In this document: positions 1 through 10,075 of the stretch, one piece after another
Layout of the letters: every line of letters begins with the position of its first letter
How positions within the stretch are numbered: position 1 is the first letter of the stretch
From: an uncultured Woeseia sp.
Lineage (GTDB): Bacteria; Pseudomonadota; Gammaproteobacteria; Steroidobacterales; Woeseiaceae
Assembly (NCBI GenBank): GCA_937925605.1
Contig: CALALV010000051.1
Coordinates: 1-13,577 of the forward strand
DNA length: 13,577 nt
Direction of reading: 5' to 3'
The notes under the pieces: generated by a model
Databases searched by the model: none
What the model saw: the letters and a program-made list of their open reading frames with translations, nothing else
Told to the model about the DNA's origin: nothing
Made by a program: the position numbers and the translations under genes

Positions 1-165
1 GCCGGCCTGCCGGGCATCTCGGTGCCCTGCGGCCTGGCCGACGGCCTGCCGCTCGGCCTGCACCTGGTCGGCGCGCCGTTCGCGGAGGCGCGCCTGCTGA
101 ACTGCGCGCACCGCTACCAGGCCGACACGGACTGGCACCGGCAGGCGCCGGAGGGCTGGGAATGA
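1..165 (+). CDS. gatA: Aspartyl/glutamyl-tRNA amidotransferase subunit A, C-terminal end (partial)
   Basis: The window opens inside this gene; only the last 54 codons are present, in frame from base 1 to a TGA at 163-165. The visible protein contains GLPGISVPCG followed by LPLGLHLVG and a C-terminal ALxxAHxYQ-like stretch (LLNCAHRYQADTDWH), which is the typical C-terminus of amidase-signature GatA. In this family GatA hydrolyses glutamine and supplies ammonia to GatB for converting Glu-tRNA(Gln) or Asp-tRNA(Asn) to the amidated forms. The catalytic Lys-Ser-Ser triad lies upstream and cannot be checked. The stop overlaps the gatB start as ATGA, so the two subunits are probably translationally coupled. 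Identification is firm because gatB follows directly. Confidence 0.93.
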   Translation, partial: AGLPGISVPCGLADGLPLGLHLVGAPFAEARLLNCAHRYQADTDWHRQAPEGWE

Positions 166-1601
166 GCGCCTGGGAAGTCGTAATCGGGCTCGAGATCCAC
201 ACGCAGCTCGCGACCAAATCGAAGATATTTTCTGGCGCGGCAACGGCTTACGGTGCGGAGCCGAACACGCAGGCCTGCCTGGTCGACCTCGGCTACCCGG
301 GCGTGCTGCCGGTACTGAACGCCGAGGTCGTGCGCATGGCCGTGCGTTTCGGGCTGGCGGTCGGCGCGCGGATCGCGCCGCGCTCCGTGTTCGCGCGCAA
401 GAACTACTTTTACCCCGACCTGCCGAAGGGCTACCAGATCAGCCAGTACGAGCTGCCGATCGTCGCGGGCGGCGAGCTGGCGATAACGGACGCCGAGGGC
501 AAGGCGAAGCGCATCGGTATCACGCGAGCGCACCTCGAGGAGGACGCCGGCAAGTCCGTGCACGAGGGCTTCGGCGAGTACAGTGGCATCGACCTGAACC
601 GCGCCGGCACGCCGCTGCTCGAGATCGTCTCCGAGCCGGACCTGCGCTCCGCGCAGGAGGCCGTGGCCTACATGCGCAAGATCCATTCGATCGTCCGTTA
701 CCTCGGGATCTCGGACGGCAACATGCAGGAGGGCTCGTTCCGCTGCGACGCCAACGTGTCCGTCCGGCCGCGCGGCCAGCAGGAGCTGGGCACGCGCACC
801 GAGCTCAAGAACCTTAACTCCTTCCGCTTCGTCGAGCGGGCCATCAATTTCGAGGTCGAACGCCAGATCGACCTGCTCGAAGACGGCGGCAGCGTGGTCC
901 AGGAGACGCGCCTGTACGACGCCGAGCGCGACGAGACGCGGTCGATGCGCGGCAAGGAGGAGGCGAACGACTACCGTTATTTCCCGGACCCCGACCTGCT
1001 GCCCGTGGAGATCGACGAGTCCTTCGTCGAGGCGGTACGCGCATCGTTGCCCGAGCTGCCGGACGCGAAGCGTGCACGCTTCGTCGAGCAGTACGGTCTC
1101 AAGCCGGCCGACGCCGAGATCCTGACGCAGAGCCGGGCGCTTGCCGACTACTTCGAGGAGGCGGCCGACGCTGCCGGCGACCCGCGCCTGGCGGCGAACT
1201 GGATCACCGGCGAACTTTCGGGTGCGCTGAACCGCGACGGCCTCGAAATTTCCGCGTCGCGGGTGGACGCCGCCGCGCTGGCACTGCTGCTGCGGCGCAT
1301 CGCCGACAACACGATTTCCGGCAAGATCGCGAAGGAGGTCTTCGATGCGATGTGGCAGGGCGAGGGCGACGCGGACGCGGTCATCGCGCAGCGCGGGCTG
1401 AAGCAGATAACGGATACTTCCGCGATCGACGAGATCGTCGCAGGCGTGATCGCCGCGCACCCGGAGCAGGTCGCCGAGTTCCGCGCAGGCAAGGAGAAGA
1501 TTCTCGGCTTCCTCGTCGGCCAGGTCATGAAAGAGAGTCGCGGCAAGGCCAATCCCGGGCAGGTCAACGAGTCGCTGCGACGCAAGCTGGCCGAAGAGTG
1601 A
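162..1601 (+). CDS. gatB: Aspartyl/glutamyl-tRNA amidotransferase subunit B
   Basis: This 479-residue protein has the usual GatB length. It starts with WEVVIGLEIHTQL, the family hallmark, and continues with KIFSGAA, CLVDLGYPGVLPVLN, NYFYPDLPKGYQISQYELP, HLEEDAGKS and AGTPLLEIVSEPD, all in the N-terminal kinase-like catalytic domain (about 1-290). The C-terminal part (about 330-479) is the helical YqeY-like tRNA-binding tail, ending GKANPGQVNESLRRKL. GatB phosphorylates the misacylated Glu or Asp on tRNA and amidates it with ammonia from GatA, in the cytoplasm. The ATG at 162 is supported by GGAGG at 150-154 with 7 bases of spacing, and it overlaps the gatA stop by four bases. The presence of GatCAB implies that Gln-tRNA(Gln) and/or Asn-tRNA(Asn) is made by the indirect route. 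No defects are seen. Confidence 0.97.
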   Translation: MSAWEVVIGLEIHTQLATKSKIFSGAATAYGAEPNTQACLVDLGYPGVLPVLNAEVVRMAVRFGLAVGARIAPRSVFARKNYFYPDLPKGYQISQYELPIVAGGELAITDAEGKAKRIGITRAHLEEDAGKSVHEGFGEYSGIDLNRAGTPLLEIVSEPDLRSAQEAVAYMRKIHSIVRYLGISDGNMQEGSFRCDANVSVRPRGQQELGTRTELKNLNSFRFVERAINFEVERQIDLLEDGGSVVQETRLYDAERDETRSMRGKEEANDYRYFPDPDLLPVEIDESFVEAVRASLPELPDAKRARFVEQYGLKPADAEILTQSRALADYFEEAADAAGDPRLAANWITGELSGALNRDGLEISASRVDAAALALLLRRIADNTISGKIAKEVFDAMWQGEGDADAVIAQRGLKQITDTSAIDEIVAGVIAAHPEQVAEFRAGKEKILGFLVGQVMKESRGKANPGQVNESLRRKLAEE

Positions 1602-1606
1602 GCGAC

Positions 1607-2485
1607 ATGGCGGCGGCACACACGGATACGGTCATTCCGTTCGTGTTCGAGAAGCTGCCCGTGCGCGGCGCGCTCGTGCAGCTCAAGAAATCCTGGCAGC
1701 GCATGCAGGTAGGCCACCGCTACGAAAGACCCGTGCTGGAAATCCTGGGCCATGCCGCCGCGGCCAGCACGCTGATCGCGCAGTCGCTGAAGTTCGACGG
1801 CCACATCACGCTGCAGATCACCGGCGACGGCCCGCTGTCCATGCTCGTCATGCAGTGCACCAGCGGCCTGCAGCTGCGCGGGATGGCGCGCGCGGAACTC
1901 GACGGCCGGGAACTGCCCTACGCCGAGCTCGTGCAGCGCGCGCACTGCGCGATCACGGTCGACCGGAAGGGCGCCGAGCGACCGTACCAGGGCATCGTCG
2001 AGGTCGCCGGCGACTCGCTCGCCGCCAGCCTCGAGCAGTATTACGCGCGCTCGGCACAGGTGCCGACTCATCTCGCGCTGGTCGGCGAGCAGACCCTCGC
2101 GGGCGGCCTGCTGTTGCAGCAAATGCCCGCGGAGGCGCCGCCCGCTGCCGACGACTGGCGCCGCCTCGGCCTGCTCGCGGCGACGCTCGCCAGCCGCGAC
2201 CTCGTCGGCGGCGCCGCGATCGACCTGCTTGCGAAGCTGTTCGCGGAAGACGACCTGCGCGTGTTCGAGTCGCGCGCCGCGAGCTTTCATTGCCGCTGCT
2301 CGCAGCGCCGCGCCGAGGACGTGCTGCGCATGCTCGGTCCGGACGAGGCGCGTGCTGCCGCCGCGAGCCGCGGCCGCGTGGACGTGACCTGCGAATACTG
2401 CGGCCGCACCCGCAGCTTCGACGAGGTCGACCTGAAGCGGCTGTTTGCCGCGCCGACCGGCCCTTCGTCCGGGCGCGTGCACTGA
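1607..2485 (+). CDS. hslO: Hsp33 redox-regulated chaperone
   Basis: The 292-residue product matches the length of E. coli Hsp33. Near the C-terminus it has the zinc-binding redox switch: Cys229-x-Cys231 (FHCRCSQ) and, 31 residues on, Cys262-x-x-Cys265 (CEYCG). The body shows Hsp33 landmarks such as VRGALVQL, ITGDGPLSMLVMQC and the LLLQQMP segment. Reduced Hsp33 holds zinc and is inactive; oxidation releases zinc and turns on an ATP-independent holdase in the cytoplasm. I chose the ATG at 1607, with GAAGAG just upstream. A GTG at 1598, in the same frame and overlapping the gatB stop as GTGA, would add three residues and is a real alternative. Either way the gene lies immediately behind gatB, so it is probably cotranscribed with gatCAB. 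A palindrome and a new promoter follow it. Confidence 0.96.
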   Translation: MAAAHTDTVIPFVFEKLPVRGALVQLKKSWQRMQVGHRYERPVLEILGHAAAASTLIAQSLKFDGHITLQITGDGPLSMLVMQCTSGLQLRGMARAELDGRELPYAELVQRAHCAITVDRKGAERPYQGIVEVAGDSLAASLEQYYARSAQVPTHLALVGEQTLAGGLLLQQMPAEAPPAADDWRRLGLLAATLASRDLVGGAAIDLLAKLFAEDDLRVFESRAASFHCRCSQRRAEDVLRMLGPDEARAAAASRGRVDVTCEYCGRTRSFDEVDLKRLFAAPTGPSSGRVH

Positions 2486-2498
2486 ATCCCTGTCCCCG

Positions 2499-2527
2499 CT
2501 GACGCGCCGGCCGGCGCGTGCTAGACT
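2499..2527 (+). promoter_or_regulatory. Candidate sigma70 promoter for the regulator-metF-metH cluster
   Basis: A -35-like CTGACG (2499-2504) and a -10-like TAGACT (2522-2527) are exactly 17 bases apart, and each matches the sigma70 consensus at four of six positions. Transcription would start near 2533-2535, giving a leader of about 36 bases before the ATG at 2570. The AT-rich dyad lies inside that leader, which fits repression by blocking RNA polymerase escape. No other promoter-like pair is obvious in the 84-base gap. The call rests on pattern only. Confidence 0.5.
2502..2519. repeat. Perfect 18-base GC palindrome after hslO
   Basis: ACGCGCCGGCCGGCGCGT is its own reverse complement. As RNA it could fold into a 7-bp stem with a GGCC loop. 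It begins 17 bases after the hslO stop, which suits a transcription end. No run of T follows on the plus strand, so it is not a classical intrinsic terminator. It also fills the spacer between the proposed -35 and -10 boxes of the next gene, so it could equally be a protein-binding site or a by-product of GC-rich sequence. Confidence 0.5.
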
Positions 2528-2542
2528 GCGCTTTCCCGCAAT

Positions 2543-2565
2543 ATATAAAGATATTCTTATATCTT
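2543..2565. promoter_or_regulatory. Candidate operator: AT-rich inverted repeat bound by the ArsR-type regulator
   Basis: AAGATAT-TCTT-ATATCTT (2548-2565) is a perfect 7-bp inverted repeat with a 4-base spacer. An overlapping dyad, ATATAAAGATATTCTTATAT (2543-2562), is symmetric at 16 of 20 positions. From 2541 to 2572, 27 of 32 bases are A or T, in a window that is about two thirds G+C. The element ends four bases before the ATG at 2570 and leaves no room for a Shine-Dalgarno site. ArsR-family dimers bind dyads of this size at their own promoters, so autoregulation and control of the downstream metF and metH is the simplest reading. Binding is inferred. Confidence 0.65.
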
Positions 2566-2569
2566 GATT

Positions 2570-3436
2570 ATGAGAGCCGCGACCGAGTCCCTGCTGGCCC
2601 GCTTCAAGGCGCTGGGCGATCCGCAGCGCCTGCGCCTGTTCGCGCTGTGCCGCCACGGGGAATGCAGCGTGTCCGAGCTGACCGCCGTCGTCGGCCTGTC
2701 GCAGCCGCGCGTGTCGCAGCAGCTCAAGATCCTCTGCGACGCCGGCCTGCTGGAACGCTTCCGCGACGGCCAGCGCATGTATTACCGGCTGTCCGACGAG
2801 GGCGGGGACGCCGCGGCACGTAGGGCACTGGCCCGGCTGCTGCCGGCCGACGAGCCGCTGTTCGACGAGGACGCGGAGCGGCTGCGGCGCTTGCGCGGCG
2901 CGTCGGTGGCATTGGCCGCCGACGACATCGACCGGGCATTGCACCGCGCGATCCTCGAGCTGACCGTCACCGAGCCGGTCGGCGACCTGCTCGACGTCGG
3001 CTGCGGCCGCGGCCGGCTTCTCAAGCTGCTGTCGAGCCGCGCGCAGCGCGCCGTCGGCGTGGACATCGACGCCAGCGCGCGCGAACTCGCGCGCGCGGAA
3101 CTGCTGCTCGCGGGTCTCGACACCTGCTCGCTGCGCCAGGGCGACATGCGGCGCCTGCCGTTCGAAAGCGCCGAGTTCGACACGATTATCCTCGACGATG
3201 TGCTGACCGCCGACGCGCAGCCGGTGGCGGCGCTCGGCGAGGCCCGCCGCCTCGTGCGGCCGGGCGGGCGCCTGTTGCTGCTGTGCCGCCGCGACGAGCA
3301 GGCGGCGCCGGGTGCGGCGCAGGAACTGGCCCGATGGTGCCGCGAGGCCGGGCTGCGGCTGAGCCCGGCGCGCCGGGTTGCCGACTGGCTGCTCGCGGTA
3401 GCGCGGCCGGCGGATCTCGCGGACGCGGCAGCGTGA
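2570..3436 (+). CDS. ArsR-type winged-helix regulator fused to a SAM-dependent methyltransferase domain (SahR-like)
   Basis: The protein has 288 residues from the ATG at 2570. Residues about 5-75 form an ArsR winged helix: LLARFKALGDPQRLRLFAL, then the recognition helix SQPRVSQQLKIL starting at Ser44, then a wing ending RMYYRLSD. Residues about 120-280 form a class I methyltransferase fold: motif I LLDVGCGRGRLL (Asp142), acidic motif GVDID, then GDMRRLPF, EFDTIILDDV and RPGGRLLLL. The ArsR metal motif ELCVCDL aligns with ECSVSEL, where both cysteines are serine, so metal sensing is unlikely. Fusions of this type, adjacent to methionine-cycle genes, include the SahR regulators that respond to S-adenosylhomocysteine; the ligand here is inferred. 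The gene heads the metF-metH cluster and has its own palindrome upstream. An in-frame TTG at 2564 would add two residues; neither start has a Shine-Dalgarno site. Whether the domain methylates anything is unknown. Confidence 0.88.
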   Translation: MRAATESLLARFKALGDPQRLRLFALCRHGECSVSELTAVVGLSQPRVSQQLKILCDAGLLERFRDGQRMYYRLSDEGGDAAARRALARLLPADEPLFDEDAERLRRLRGASVALAADDIDRALHRAILELTVTEPVGDLLDVGCGRGRLLKLLSSRAQRAVGVDIDASARELARAELLLAGLDTCSLRQGDMRRLPFESAEFDTIILDDVLTADAQPVAALGEARRLVRPGGRLLLLCRRDEQAAPGAAQELARWCREAGLRLSPARRVADWLLAVARPADLADAAA

Positions 3437-3446
3437 GGAAAAACGG

Positions 3447-4337
3447 ATGAGCAGTAACAGGCACGACGCGGGCCGCGGCACGCCGCCCAAAGTATCCTTC
3501 GAGTTCTTTCCGCCGAACAGCGAAGGCATGGAGCGCACGCTGTGGCGCTCGATCGAGCGGCTCGCGGTGCTGGCGCCGCGCTTCGTCTCCGTGACTTACG
3601 GCGCAGACGGCTCGACCCGCGAACGCACGCACGCCGCGGTCGCGCGCATCATGGCCGAGACCGGGCTGACGCCGGCGCCGCACCTGACCTGCGTCGGCGC
3701 GAGCCGTGCCGAGATAGACTCGATCGCGGCGGAGTACTGGGACATGGGCGTGCGTCACCTGGTCGCGCTGCGTGGCGATCCGCCGAAGGGCAGCGATGGC
3801 TACGCGCCGCATGCCGATGGTTACGCCTACGCCGCGGATCTCGTCGCCGGGTTGAAGCGCGTCGCCGATTTCGACATCTCGGTCGCCGCCTACCCGGAAG
3901 TGCACCCGGAGGCGCCCGATGCGGCGTTCGACCTGGACAACCTGAAGCGCAAGCTCGACGCGGGCGCGTCGCGCGCGATCACCCAGTTCTTCTTCGACGT
4001 CGACCTGTACCTGCGCTTTCGCGACCGTTGCGCGGCGGCGGGCATCGATTCGCAGGTCGTGCCGGGCATACTGCCGATCACCCGCTTCCCGCAGCTGACC
4101 CGGTTCGCGGCCGCCTGCGGGGCGAGCGTACCGGACTGGCTCGAGGAGCGTTTCGACGGGCTGGACGACGACGCCGAGACCCGCCAGCTGATCGCGGCAA
4201 GCGTCGCGATCGAGCAGGTTCGCCGCCTGCGCGCGGAAGGCGTGAACGAGTTCCATTTCTACACGCTCAACCGCTCCGAGCTGACCTTCGCGATCTGCCA
4301 CGCGCTCGGCGTGCGACCGCGCCAGGCCGCGGCCTGA
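3447..4337 (+). CDS. metF: 5,10-methylenetetrahydrofolate reductase
   Basis: The product has 296 residues, the same as E. coli MetF, and the TIM-barrel motifs run in order: VSFEFFPPNSEG with catalytic Glu19 (E. coli Glu28), HLTCVG, VRHLVALRGDPP with Asp111 (E. coli Asp120), LKRKLDAGASRAITQFFFD, VPGILPI and GVNEFHFYTLNRSEL. It is a cytoplasmic FAD enzyme that reduces 5,10-methylene-THF to 5-methyl-THF, the methyl donor for the MetH encoded next. The ATG at 3447 has an AGGA at 3436-3439 that overlaps the stop region of the regulator gene. Only 10 bases separate the two genes, so cotranscription and control by that regulator are likely. The length suits the short bacterial form without the eukaryotic SAM-binding regulatory domain. 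No defects are seen. Confidence 0.97.
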   Translation: MSSNRHDAGRGTPPKVSFEFFPPNSEGMERTLWRSIERLAVLAPRFVSVTYGADGSTRERTHAAVARIMAETGLTPAPHLTCVGASRAEIDSIAAEYWDMGVRHLVALRGDPPKGSDGYAPHADGYAYAADLVAGLKRVADFDISVAAYPEVHPEAPDAAFDLDNLKRKLDAGASRAITQFFFDVDLYLRFRDRCAAAGIDSQVVPGILPITRFPQLTRFAAACGASVPDWLEERFDGLDDDAETRQLIAASVAIEQVRRLRAEGVNEFHFYTLNRSELTFAICHALGVRPRQAAA

Positions 4338-4356
4338 GCAACGCCAGGTCGATTCG

Positions 4357-8067
<3,711 letters not shown>

Positions 8068-8079
8068 GCGCGGCGCCGG

Positions 8080-8568
8080 CTAGTCGAGGCTGACCTCCCG
8101 GATCAGCACGGTCTCGACCGGGACGTCCGAGTGACCGCCGCGGCTGCCGGTGTCCACGGCCGCGATCGCGTCGACCACGTCCATGCCGGCGCTCACGCGC
8201 CCGAACACGGCGTAACCGAAGTCGCGGCCACCGTGGTCGAGGAACGCGTTGTCCTTCAGGTTGATGAAGAACTGCGAGGTCGCACTGTCCTTGTCGGCCG
8301 TGCGCGCCATGGCCAGCGTGCCGCGCAGGTTCTTCTCGCCGTTGTCCGCCTCGTTGCGGATCGGCGCGCGGGTCGGCTTGCGCTCGAGCTCCGCGGTCAG
8401 GCCGCCGCCCTGGATCATGAAGTTCGGAATGACCCGGTGGAACACCGTGTCCGCGAAGAAGCCGTCCGCGGCGTACTGGCGAAAGTTGGCGCAGCTGACC
8501 GGGGCGCTGTCCTCGAAGAGTTCGACGACGATGTCGCCGTGGCTGGTGCTGATCGTGACCTGGCTCAT
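8080..8568 (-). CDS. ppiB: Cyclophilin-type peptidyl-prolyl cis-trans isomerase, cytoplasmic PpiB class
   Basis: This 162-residue protein is a single cyclophilin domain of typical PpiB length. The active-site segment FHRVIPNFMIQGGG carries the catalytic Arg45. It is followed by GTLAMART and SQFFINLKDNAFLDH, the usual substrate-pocket stretches, and by FGYAVFGRVSAGMDVVDAI. It has no signal peptide, so it should act in the cytoplasm, speeding isomerisation of Xaa-Pro bonds during folding. The ATG at 8566-8568 is preceded on the minus strand by GAGGAA at a spacing of about five bases. It overlaps the stop of the upstream gene as ATGA, so translation of the pair is probably coupled. It converges on metH with 12 bases between the stops. 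The symbol is by similarity, since several cyclophilins often coexist in one genome. Confidence 0.95.
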   Translation of the reverse strand: MSQVTISTSHGDIVVELFEDSAPVSCANFRQYAADGFFADTVFHRVIPNFMIQGGGLTAELERKPTRAPIRNEADNGEKNLRGTLAMARTADKDSATSQFFINLKDNAFLDHGGRDFGYAVFGRVSAGMDVVDAIAAVDTGSRGGHSDVPVETVLIREVSLD

Positions 8569-9104
8569 TGTTCCTCGCTGTCCGCGGCGGCGCGCTCGAA
8601 GACCTGGTGGTTGCCGGGCAGCCAGGTGACGCCGCCGTCGCTGGTGTATTCCATCCGCGACTCGAAGCGGTCGCGCTCGACATTGTAGCGCGTGAACCGC
8701 AGCTGCGCGGTCTGTCCCTCGGCGGTTTCGTATTCCTGCGTGTGGCGCGTCTCCCCGCCGAGCGGTCCGCTCATGATCCACAGCCGGCCGTCCGGGCCGA
8801 CCGAAACCATCTCGATCCGCTCGTTGCGCTCGTTGACGTAAAAGAGGATGCCGGAGCTCAGCCCGAGGTCCGGCAGCTCGCTCTCGCCGGCGACCACGCG
8901 GTCCTCGACGACCCAGCGAAAACGGTAGGTACCCGGCACGCTGCGGGCGACGTTGCCGTCCGCGTCGAGGAACTCGGTCGTCACGTGCCAGGTGCCCACG
9001 GCATGCCGCAGCTGCGCGACCGATGCGGCGAGGGGGTCGTCGTCGGCTGCCGTCCCCGGGCCTCCGGCGACGACGAGCAACAGCAGGAGGAGCGATCGGT
9101 GCAT
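8565..9104 (-). CDS. Secreted protein of unknown function, DUF1579-like beta-barrel
   Basis: The 179-residue product begins MHRSLLLLLLVVAGG and then GTAADDD, a clear Sec signal peptide with likely cleavage after Ala19 or Ala20. There is no lipobox cysteine, so a soluble periplasmic or secreted protein is expected. The mature part has short alternating beta-strand-like segments: VGTWHVTTEFLDADGN, YRFRWVVEDRVVAGES, SGILFYVNERNERIEMVSVG, GRLWIMSGPLGG and QLRFTRYNVERDRFESRMEYTSDGG. This pattern, opening with a G-T-W and a central hairpin-rich region, resembles DUF1579 and related lipocalin-like barrels. I recognise no catalytic motif. The ATG at 9102-9104 has GGAGA upstream on the minus strand. 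The gene lies 65 bases after prmC and overlaps the cyclophilin start. The function is unknown, and the family assignment is by eye. Confidence 0.8.
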   Translation of the reverse strand: MHRSLLLLLLVVAGGPGTAADDDPLAASVAQLRHAVGTWHVTTEFLDADGNVARSVPGTYRFRWVVEDRVVAGESELPDLGLSSGILFYVNERNERIEMVSVGPDGRLWIMSGPLGGETRHTQEYETAEGQTAQLRFTRYNVERDRFESRMEYTSDGGVTWLPGNHQVFERAAADSEEQ

Positions 9105-9169
9105 GGCGGGTCTCCGTCGACGGTCCGTAGCTTTATCTGAGTCCGCGACTGCCACCCGGTTCCCGGTCT

Positions 9170-10006
9170 TCAGGGTTGCTTCGCGATCGTCACGCGCGGC
9201 AGGCCCGCGTAGTCCGGCACGTTGCGGATGTCGGTCCAGCCCTGATCGGCCAGCAGCTCGGCCACCGCCTGCTGCTGATCGGCACCGTGCTCCAGCAGCA
9301 GCAGGCCGCCCGCCCGGCTGACCTCGCCGCAGGTCGCCGCGAGCACCCTGATCTCGTCCAGCCCGTCCTGGCCGGCGACCAGCGCCATGCGCGGCTCGTG
9401 CGTCAGCCGCGCCAGCGCCGGGTGCGGCTCGGCCACGTACGGCGGGTTCGACACGATGACGTCGAAGCGGCGGCCGCGTACCGGTGCGATCCAGTTGCCG
9501 GCGACGAAATCGACGTTCGGCAGGTCGAGCTGCCGCGCGTTCAGGCGCGCGACGGCCAGCGCATCCTCGCTCTTGTCCGTCGCCGTCACGCGGCACAGCG
9601 GCCGCGCGCTCGCGATCGCGAGCGCGATCGCGCCGCTGCCGGTTCCGAGGTCGAGTATCTCCGCATCGCTGTCCGGCGGCAGCAGGTCGAGCAGCTGGCC
9701 GACGAGAATCTCCGTCTCGGGCCGCGGCACCAGCGTCGCCGGCGACACCGCGAGCGTAAGCGACCAGAATTCCTTGACGCCCTCGATATAGGCCAGCGGT
9801 TCGCCGGTCGCCCGGCGCGCGAGCGTGCGTTCGAAGCGCTCGACGGAGGCCGCGTCCAGTTCGTCTTCCGGGTGCGCGACCAGGAACGCCCGCGGCAGCC
9901 CGATCGCCCGCGCGAGCATCAGCTCGGCGTCGAGCCGCGGCGAGTCGCTGACGCCCTCGAGTCGCAGGACCGCGGCCTCCAGCGTGTCGCGGATCGACGC
10001 CGTCAC
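9170..10006 (-). CDS. prmC: Peptide chain release factor N5-glutamine methyltransferase
   Basis: This 278-residue protein matches PrmC (HemK) in length and layout. A helical N-terminal release-factor-binding domain (about 1-80) ends near ATGEPLAYIEGVKEFW. The Rossmann methyltransferase part follows, with PRPETEILV, motif I LDLGTGSGAIALAIA and the hallmark SNPPYVAE, where Asn187-Pro-Pro-Tyr190 binds the substrate glutamine. PrmC methylates the Gln of the GGQ motif in RF1 and RF2, raising termination efficiency. Its RF1 substrate is encoded 1.4 kb away. The start is a GTG at 10004-10006 with GGAG about nine bases upstream on the minus strand; no in-frame ATG lies near. Usually this gene directly follows prfA, but here a plus-strand gene lies between them, so prmC needs its own promoter. 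Confidence 0.96.
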   Translation of the reverse strand: MTASIRDTLEAAVLRLEGVSDSPRLDAELMLARAIGLPRAFLVAHPEDELDAASVERFERTLARRATGEPLAYIEGVKEFWSLTLAVSPATLVPRPETEILVGQLLDLLPPDSDAEILDLGTGSGAIALAIASARPLCRVTATDKSEDALAVARLNARQLDLPNVDFVAGNWIAPVRGRRFDVIVSNPPYVAEPHPALARLTHEPRMALVAGQDGLDEIRVLAATCGEVSRAGGLLLLEHGADQQQAVAELLADQGWTDIRNVPDYAGLPRVTIAKQP

Positions 10007-10035
10007 GCGGCTGGCTCCGCGCGCGGGCCTTGGCG

Positions 10036-10041
10036 TACCAT
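10036..10041 (+). promoter_or_regulatory. Possible -10 box of the cystathionine beta-synthase gene
   Basis: TACCAT matches four of six bases of the sigma70 -10 consensus, 34 bases before the ATG at 10076, in the 69-base gap between the divergent prmC and cystathionine beta-synthase genes. No good -35 box lies at the right distance. The gap must hold promoters for both genes, but I see nothing else distinctive in it and no dyad like the one at 2543-2565. Confidence 0.25.
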
Positions 10042-10075
10042 TGCGGCCACTCGACGGGCCCAGAACCGTGTATCC

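Noticed and set aside
222..233. AAGATATTTTCT inside gatB, resembling half of the proposed operator
   Set aside because: It encodes the conserved KIFS of GatB, lacks the second arm, and is far from any promoter.
1148..3538. Long antisense open frame across gatB, hslO and the regulator gene
   Set aside because: It crosses three genes with clear plus-strand homology and the promoter gap; no motif and no ribosome site support it.
4338..4356. Search for a cobalamin or SAM riboswitch before metH or metF
   Set aside because: Gaps are only 10 bases (before metF) and 19 bases (before metH), and the 84-base gap at 2486-2569 has no room for or sign of a known riboswitch fold.
9114..9123. CCGTCGACGG palindrome before the secreted-protein gene
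   Set aside because: A 10-base palindrome is expected by chance in GC-rich DNA; there is no neighbouring T-tract or matching promoter geometry.
9176..10075. Upstream extension of the cystathionine beta-synthase frame, antisense to prmC
   Set aside because: The conserved protein begins at the ATG at 10076; the extension is Arg-rich, matches nothing, and lies opposite a complete prmC.
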